Shown in pieces: positions 60,401-64,000 of a DNA stretch of 64,000 nt (its first letter is position 1; each line of letters begins with the position of its first letter). The notes under the pieces are model-generated. The model was not told the origin of the DNA and searched no databases. It worked only from the letters and a program-made list of their open reading frames with translations. The position numbers and the translations under genes were made by a program. The DNA is from Nematostella vectensis (lineage: Eukaryota; Cnidaria; Anthozoa; Actiniaria; Edwardsiidae). The stretch spans positions 4,811,747 through 4,875,746 of the forward strand of contig NC_064044.1 in NCBI RefSeq assembly GCF_932526225.1, in the 5' to 3' direction.

Positions 60401-63400
60401 GGTAACATGGTGAAAATACATGTGAGTACTCTCATGAGGCATGTACCAGACCTAAGGGAACATGGTGAAAATACATGTGGGTACTCGATGAGGGATGTAC
60501 CAGACCTAAGGTAACATGGTGAAAATACATGTGAGTACTCTCATGAGGCATGTACCAGACCTAAGGTAACATGGTGAAAATACATGTAGGTACTCTCATG
60601 AGGCATGTCCCAGACCTAAGGTAACATGGCGAAAATACATGTGGGTACTCTCATGAGGCATATACCAGACCTAAGGTAACTGTGTGAAAATACATGTGGG
60701 TACTCGATGAGGCATGTCCCAGACCTAAGGTAACATGGTGAAAATACATGTGGGTACGCTCATGAGGCATGTACCAGACCTAAGGTAACATGGTGAAAAT
60801 ACATGTGAGTACTCTCATGAGGCATGTACCAGACCTAAGGTAACATGGTGAAAATACATGTGGGTACTCACATGGGGCATGTACCAGACCTAAGGTAACA
60901 TGGTGAAAATACATGTGAGTACTCTCATGAGGCATGTACCAGACCTAAGGTAACATGGTGAAAATACATGTGAGTACTCTCATGAGGCATGTACCAGACC
61001 TAAGGTAACATGGTGAAAATACATGTGAGTACTCATGAGGCATGTACCAGACCTGACATGGTGGAAATACATGTGGGTCCATGATGAGGCATGTACCAGA
61101 CCTAAGGTAACATGTTGGAAACACAAGGGGGTACTCTCATGAGGCATGTACCAGACCTAAGGTAACATGGTGAAAATACATGTGAGTACTCATGAGGCAT
61201 GTACCAGACCTGACATGGTGGAAATACATGTGGGTCCATGATGAGGCATGTACCAGACCTAAGGTAACATGTTGGAAACACAAGGGATGGTTCATTCCTA
61301 TTAGGGGCAATACATGGACACTGTCATAAGCTGATTCTAGAAAAATGCCACCATTTACCAGTTTCCCATTTTCCCATTTTCCCATTTCCCGTATTTCAGA
61401 CCTTAGGTAACATGGCACAAAACTTGTATCAACAATACATATGTACTCTTGTATAGGCTGAACCAAAAAGCTACCACCCTATCCCAGTTGCACAGTACTG
61501 AATCGTATGTCCAAGAAACCCAAAGTCCAGCCTTATGATTATTCATTTCCCCGATTACATCACGCATTTGCAGATCACCTTGTCTACAGATTGTGTGTAG
61601 TCTTGTACCCATCCCTTATGTCATCTGCCTTGTTCTCAGGTTGCTTTATTGCTGTGCCTGTTTTTGGATACTCTTCGTCCTTGCATGGACTTCATTAACT
61701 ACTGGGTGACATCGGGCGAGATGCAGGACCCACACAGCGAGTTCTTCATACAGAAGTAAGAGTCTTGGGGCATAGTTGGTAGAGTTTCACTCAGTAGTTT
61801 TTGTTCCTCTCACCACTCGATTCCAGGACGTGGAAAAGGAGGAAGAGGTGGAGGAGGAGGGGGAGGGGGAGGGGGAGGAGGAGGGGGAAGGAGTAGGATT
61901 CCAGGTTCTATTCCTCGTTAAGTTTGTTGGGTTTCTTCTTTGCTCCGGTTTACTTCCTCCCTCCTCGAAAATACTAAATTGTCTATCCAAAACTGTCAGA
62001 CACAACTCTTGTGGCAACTGCCTGGGGCGCAATTCATAATTTTGATAAGTTTGGAGCCAGGTACTGGGTCGCAAAGGGCAACAGGGCCACAATCCCTCAT
62101 ATCTAAGAATACGTTGTAAAAGATGACAAAGATGTGAAAACTTGTTATCTGATACGATGCGCGCTACCGTGACCACCTTGGCAGTTTTATGAAGTAAACC
62201 AATAAGGGTACGAGAAGCGTGTTATCTTATACGACGCAGTAAGCCAACAAAGATGTGAAAACGTGCTTTCTGATACGACGCGCGCTACCGTGGCCACCTT
62301 GACAGTTCAGTGAAGTAACCCGATAAGGATGCGAGAAACGTGCTATCTGATACGACGCGCGCTACCGTGACCACCTTTTCAGTTTTGTGAAGTAAGCCAA
62401 CAAGGATGCGAGAAACGTGCTATCTGTTACAACGCGCGCTACCGTGGCCACGTTTGCAGTTTTGTGAAGTAAACCAACAAGGATGCGAAGGGGGGGGGGG
62501 GGGGGGGGGTTGGTAGGCAAAAACAACTTCTCTGTTCGTTCTGCTATCAGCAAACACACCACCGAGGAGCAGTCGGGGTGCCAGAATGGGCATCTGGGCC
62601 TATCTATCGGGCCCATTCTTGCGATCAAATGTGGTTTTAACTTCGTCTACATACTACCACATACTATTCCATCTATCGAGAACGGCAGCATGTGCGCCGT
62701 GTACCAAGCTATCACCGTCTGGTATGGTAGAAACAACTGTTCGAGGTTTATCTCAAGTGGCTCACCTTGATCTTTTCCTTTGTTTCTTGTTGTTATAGAA
62801 ACGCTTCCATGTCGGTTGAGAGCACTGCATTCTGGGAGAAAGGGGTGACTCTTCGCAGTGGTAGGTTTGCCTGTGTTCTAGGCTCACTAATGTAGATGCT
62901 ATTGATATGATTGTTAGTACTTATATATTATTTATCTCCTCGCTTCTATATCGCTTTGTAACTCCCATACGTCCCATTCGAAAATAATACTAGAAATTGG
63001 ACCTTACTATTTGTTTTTGCTGTGCCAGATATTTTGCGGGCTCTGTCCTATTAGAATTGAGCCTTAGATGCATATATTCATCTTTATTCTAGAGATGAAC
63101 TCCCAAGGCTCTCCAAATATGGTTCCTTGTTTTCTTGAGGATCATATCAAACAGGTACATAACTCATTATAGTGGTTCCTGTCAGCCGCCATCTTGTCAT
63201 CCTAGCGAAATACCAAGTGAGAGAAAGCATCTATTTCCATCGGCTGATTTGGGGAAGCTAATGCGATATTTTCTGTGGAAATTGGTAAATAAAGTATAAA
63301 ACTTAGTTTTAAGATGATTATTACGAGAATACTTCAAATAATTTGTCTTAAAATTGAAAACAATAACAAAGGTGTGGTTAACAAGGGCTCTAGGGCAGCT

Positions 63401-63860
63401 CTGGGTGCCAATATTTTTTTCATTATTATTGGGGATCCACCTAATCCACGCTGCACTCTGTTATTTTCTCAGATCCTCGTTGCTGGAAAGTCTGTGTCTC
63501 TCATTCAGGAACTTGGCAAGGTACATACTAAAAGCGCAACAGAAAAATCGACAAACATGGTTTTCGCAGGTCCTTAAAAAGTCTTAAAATGTCTTAAATT
63601 TATTTCATATTTCTAAGGCATTTAAAGACATGGCATTTTTAGATATGATTTTTTCAAGTTAAGTCATATAATTTTGTCTTTAAACAACTTTAAGGCTGGT
63701 TCTCACTAGGATGCAAGCGCAAGCGTAAGAAAATCAAGCAGTTGCGTTCTCTTGCGTTCTAGTGAGAACCGGATAATAACTCTCCATTGCTGTGTGTTTC
63801 TTTTTTATCACTGTCCTATTATCTTTCTGCAGATGGCGGAAATGTTCGGGACAAGAAATG
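45407..63860 (+). CDS. TUBGCP5: Gamma-tubulin complex component 5 (N-terminal part, runs off the window)
   Basis: Gamma-tubulin ring complex subunit for microtubule nucleation. 21 exons: 45407-45484, 45558-45610, 46161-46214, 52049-52160, 52602-52701, 53229-53314, 53742-53759, 53916-54041, 54356-54471, 54788-54874, 55391-55484, 55746-55916, 56279-56327, 56770-56825, 57515-57580, 58247-58324, 61640-61755, 62799-62860, 63093-63154, 63473-63520, 63833-63860. All GT-AG, phases agree, 553 codons. Family blocks: NFNLSVQFAVSNFRYHRYLD, DDFDWKAYL, SWLLEQITNQYW, TETQLVRETLWMLSGV (start of the first GCP core domain), LLCLFLDTLRPCMDFINYW, EFFIQ/KNASMSVESTAFWEK and ILVAGKSVSL, all parallel to vertebrate GCP5 up to about residue 600 of ~1024. 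The gamma-tubulin-binding C-terminal domain is outside. Exon 7 is an 18-nt microexon. Intron 3 (5.8 kb) and intron 16 (3.3 kb) are inflated by repeats; the donors of exons 9 and 16 are copied in tandem arrays. Confidence 0.93.
45955..46110. repeat. Dispersed AGTGAGAACC/GCGCAAG repeat in GCP5 intron 2
   Basis: Contains CAAGTGAGAACCGGTCAAAC, AAGCGCAAGAAAATCAAGCA, GTTGCGTTTGCGTTCTAGTG and CCAAGTGAGAACC. The same strings form a compact foldback at about 63697-63771. Likely a small MITE family. Confidence 0.65.
46258..46545 (+). repeat. CCCCTACTA microsatellite in GCP5 intron 3
   Basis: Imperfect repeats of CCCCTACTAC. One strand is nearly pure pyrimidine. Together with the following array it makes a false 407-codon ORF. 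Confidence 0.9.
46560..47265 (+). repeat. ~20-22-bp minisatellite (TTCCCCTTTCCTTCCAAACAAG)
   Basis: About 30 units of CCCCTTTCCTTCCAAACAAG-like sequence with TTTC/CTCC/CAAC variants, ending in a C run near 47255-47268. Strong strand asymmetry (pyrimidine-rich). The transposon begins directly after it, and a similar pyrimidine-rich stretch continues after the transposon at 51765-51845, so the transposon interrupted a C-rich tract. Confidence 0.88.
48130..48275 (+). repeat. GGTATTGCATTGTG short tandem repeat inside the transposon
   Basis: Seven or so copies of GGGTATTGCATCATC/GGTATTGCATTGTG between the left inverted repeat and the transposase start. Confidence 0.75.
48326..50862 (+). pseudogene. 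Degenerate DDE-type transposase of the long-TIR element
   Basis: Pieces in different frames follow a recognisable order: a Cys-rich N-terminus (MASERCKIGISLNEECDKHV; FHHEKLYLSRYESLQRFC; KLKPGEKLCSNCYDRC), a DNA-binding-like part (WSRKKIVDNFGVTDHMVRRS), LHELYVEYKKKYPAYKVGFS, YKHWAHVDRTSM, then IVILDFAENYSIV, EVQGFHWNN, LLYFSDGAASQHKNFKDFSN and FFATSHGKSPC. The Asp in ILDFAENY and in YFSDGAAS are candidates for the catalytic acids. At least three frameshifts and stops disrupt it, including TGA directly after SPCN and TGA after FDLPA. I recall similar proteins in many invertebrates but cannot name the superfamily with confidence. Non-functional copy. Confidence 0.75.
50863..52048. other. Right inverted repeat of the transposon and end of GCP5 intron 3
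   Basis: Right arm to 51764, then a pyrimidine-rich stretch and the branch/acceptor region TTTGCATTTCAG of GCP5 exon 4. No additional gene. Confidence 0.6.
52161..52601 (+). other. GCP5 intron 4, unremarkable
   Basis: AT-rich intron, no repeats or ORFs of note. Confidence 0.5.
52702..53228 (+). repeat. GCP5 intron 5 with degenerate GATGATGGT microsatellite
   Basis: TGATGATGATGATGATAC near 52783 followed by 400 bp of scattered GATGATG/GATAATG/GGTGATG strings, an old, decayed trinucleotide repeat. His/Tyr-rich minus-strand ORFs over it are artefacts. Confidence 0.7.
53369..53530 (+). repeat. Dispersed repeat R1, copy c, in GCP5 intron 6
   Basis: GTGTACACACCCCCCACCCC then TGGCCACCAAAAAACAGGTC and ATTTCTTATTAAAGGATGAC, ending CAAATCCTGGGTGTGTGCC. 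The best-preserved copy of the family seen at 1-100 and 13868-14030. Confidence 0.7.
54405..54715 (+). repeat. 75-bp tandem repeat copying the end of GCP5 exon 9 and its donor
   Basis: Units start at 54405, 54480, 54555, 54630 and (partial) 54705, exactly 75 bp apart. Unit 1 is the last 67 nt of exon 9 plus its donor (ACTGTATG/GTAAAT); units 2-4 repeat the same with donors GTAAGT, closer to consensus than the true one. 75 is 25 codons, but every unit boundary reads TGG TAA, so extension past the first donor ends at once. The translated unit reads EDIANVTLGHCSLSTV. Confidence 0.93.
54905..55375 (+). repeat. ~83-bp dimeric tandem repeat in GCP5 intron 10
   Basis: Alternating ~40-bp halves: AGCTATGGTAATTTATTCTT then GGATTCAAGCACTGCAGTAT, and AATTTATCCTTCGATTGCAA then GAATTGCAGT. 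The first units are nearly identical, later ones decay towards 55375. Fills most of the intron. Confidence 0.88.
55917..56278 (+). other. GCP5 intron 12, unremarkable
   Basis: No repeat or ORF of note. It ends at the GATGTTAG acceptor of exon 13, which was found because exon 14 needs a phase-1 partner. Confidence 0.45.
56328..57514 (+). other. GCP5 introns 13 and 14 around small exon 14
   Basis: Apart from exon 14 (56770-56825) no gene is seen. Short ORFs near 57243-57584 and 57364-57669 overlap exon 15 in other frames or have no motif. Confidence 0.45.
57581..58246 (+). other. GCP5 intron 15, possible inverted-repeat pair
   Basis: ATTTCCATTTGGCGGATATT (57746) and the reverse-oriented ACACCCGCCATTTTGATTGA (57908), with AAATATCTACCTC and GAAAATATCCACTTCCTAGG blocks, suggest a weak MITE-like foldback. 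No gene. Confidence 0.35.
58306..61290 (+). repeat. 55-bp tandem array (~54 copies) copying the end of GCP5 exon 16 and its donor
   Basis: Unit: CATGTACCAGACCTAAGGTA, ACATGGTGAAAATACATGTG, GGTACTCTCATGAGG. The first unit is the true exon 16 end: GCATGTGCCAGACCTAAG then GTAACATGG, donor at 58325. So about 54 copies of the last ~20 exon bases plus donor lie in intron 16. Internal higher-order duplication: a block starting CATTGGTACTCTC at 59599 recurs at 60091 (492 bp), and a TGACATGGTGGAAATACATG variant block recurs about 159 bp apart near 61053 and 61210. Decayed units continue to about 61410. Confidence 0.95.
61756..62798 (+). other. GCP5 intron 17 with purine tract and R2 tandem units
   Basis: 61830-61895 is a GGAGGA/GGGGAG purine tract that makes a false poly-Glu ORF. 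An R2 array follows at about 62110-62490 and ends in a G run of 20 (62490-62509). No gene. Confidence 0.55.
62110..62490 (+). repeat. 77-bp tandem repeat R2 in GCP5 intron 17
   Basis: Four to five copies of CGCGCTACCGTGGCCACCTT, GACAGTTTTGTGAAGTAAGC, CAACAAGGATGCGAGAAACG, TGCTATCTGATACGACG; CGCGCTACC starts at 62281, 62358 and 62435. Inverse of the 3790-3905 repeat in the B3GAT-like gene 58 kb away. Confidence 0.88.
63697..63771. repeat. Small foldback element, GGTTCTCACTAG ends
   Basis: GGTTCTCACTAGGATGCAAG then CGCAAGCG at the left and CTTGCGTTCTAGTGAGAACC at the right form an inverted pair. Shares AAGAAAATCAAGCAGTTGCG with 45955-46110. In GCP5 intron 20. Confidence 0.75.
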
Positions 63861-64000
63861 GTAGGTTTTGTTGCTACTATCCCCAGATTTGCTCGGCTAC
63901 TAGCATGGCAGGAAGGGGATTCGATAGAGCTTTAAGATATGTCACCAAAAATATGCATACCTAAATTTCGATTTACATATCTTTTTGTGAGCTAGTAATG
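63861..64000 (+). other. Start of GCP5 intron 21, cut by the window edge
   Basis: Follows the AAATG/GTAGGT donor of exon 21. No further exon before the end. Confidence 0.5.

Noticed and set aside
58306-61290. CRISPR-like regular repeat array
   Set aside because: Head-to-tail repeats without unique spacers, inside an intron of an animal gene; an ordinary tandem repeat.
61776-62176. Glu/Gly-rich ORF (plus) and Ser/Pro-rich ORF (minus)
   Set aside because: Read through a purine tract in GCP5 intron 17.

Overview
The window looks like nuclear DNA of an animal with an intron-rich genome and many repeats. The best guess is an anthozoan cnidarian (sea anemone type). This rests on ancestral metazoan genes with many GT-AG introns, a Hint protein without a Hedgehog signalling domain, a Penelope-like retroelement fragment, and numerous MITEs and G/C homopolymers. 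The species assignment is inference. Nothing here is prokaryotic, and no rRNA, tRNA or CRISPR array was recognised.

Layout. 0-0.6 kb: possible last exon of an upstream gene. 3.6-8.1 kb (+): GT43 glucuronosyltransferase of the GlcAT-I/B3GAT3 type, six exons. 9.7-11.1 kb (-): LITAF-domain protein with a Gly-rich tail. 12.3-15.9 kb (+): CFAP299, eight exons. 17.9-21.5 kb (+): secreted Hint/Hog-domain protein, five exons. 22.3-23.4 kb (-): orphan glycosyltransferase-like protein, with a 5'-truncated Penelope-like element about 110 bp upstream of its first ATG. 27.6-32.5 kb (-): 3-hydroxyacyl-CoA dehydratase (HACD/PTPLA), whose introns hold a TIR transposon carrying a HIRAN-like ORF and several MITEs. 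33.3-36.5 kb (-): MS4A-like four-pass membrane protein. 38.0-38.8 kb (+): intronless tropomyosin-like coiled-coil protein. 41.6-42.3 kb (-): secreted IGFBP-Kazal protein. 45.4 kb to the right edge (+): gamma-tubulin complex component 5, 21 exons seen, C-terminal half outside the window. Its third intron holds a degenerate 4.5-kb DNA transposon with about 750-bp terminal inverted repeats.

The genes do not form an operon. Most encode housekeeping or cell-surface functions: proteoglycan linker synthesis, very-long-chain fatty acid elongation, endosomal membrane, cilium and microtubule nucleation. CFAP299 and GCP5 are both microtubule-linked but lie 30 kb apart.

The most striking pattern is not a gene. 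At several loci a minisatellite has grown from an exon edge, so every unit copies the end of the exon together with its splice site or stop codon: GCP5 exon 16 donor (about 54 x 55 bp), GCP5 exon 9 donor (4-5 x 75 bp), Hint-gene exon 3 donor (5 x 42 bp) and the IGFBP-Kazal stop codon (about 16 x 54-58 bp). A 77-bp array abutting CFAP299 exon 6 and a degenerate array before B3GAT exon 1 are weaker cases. Exon models were assembled by hand from splice signals, reading-frame continuity and family resemblance; no search could be run.
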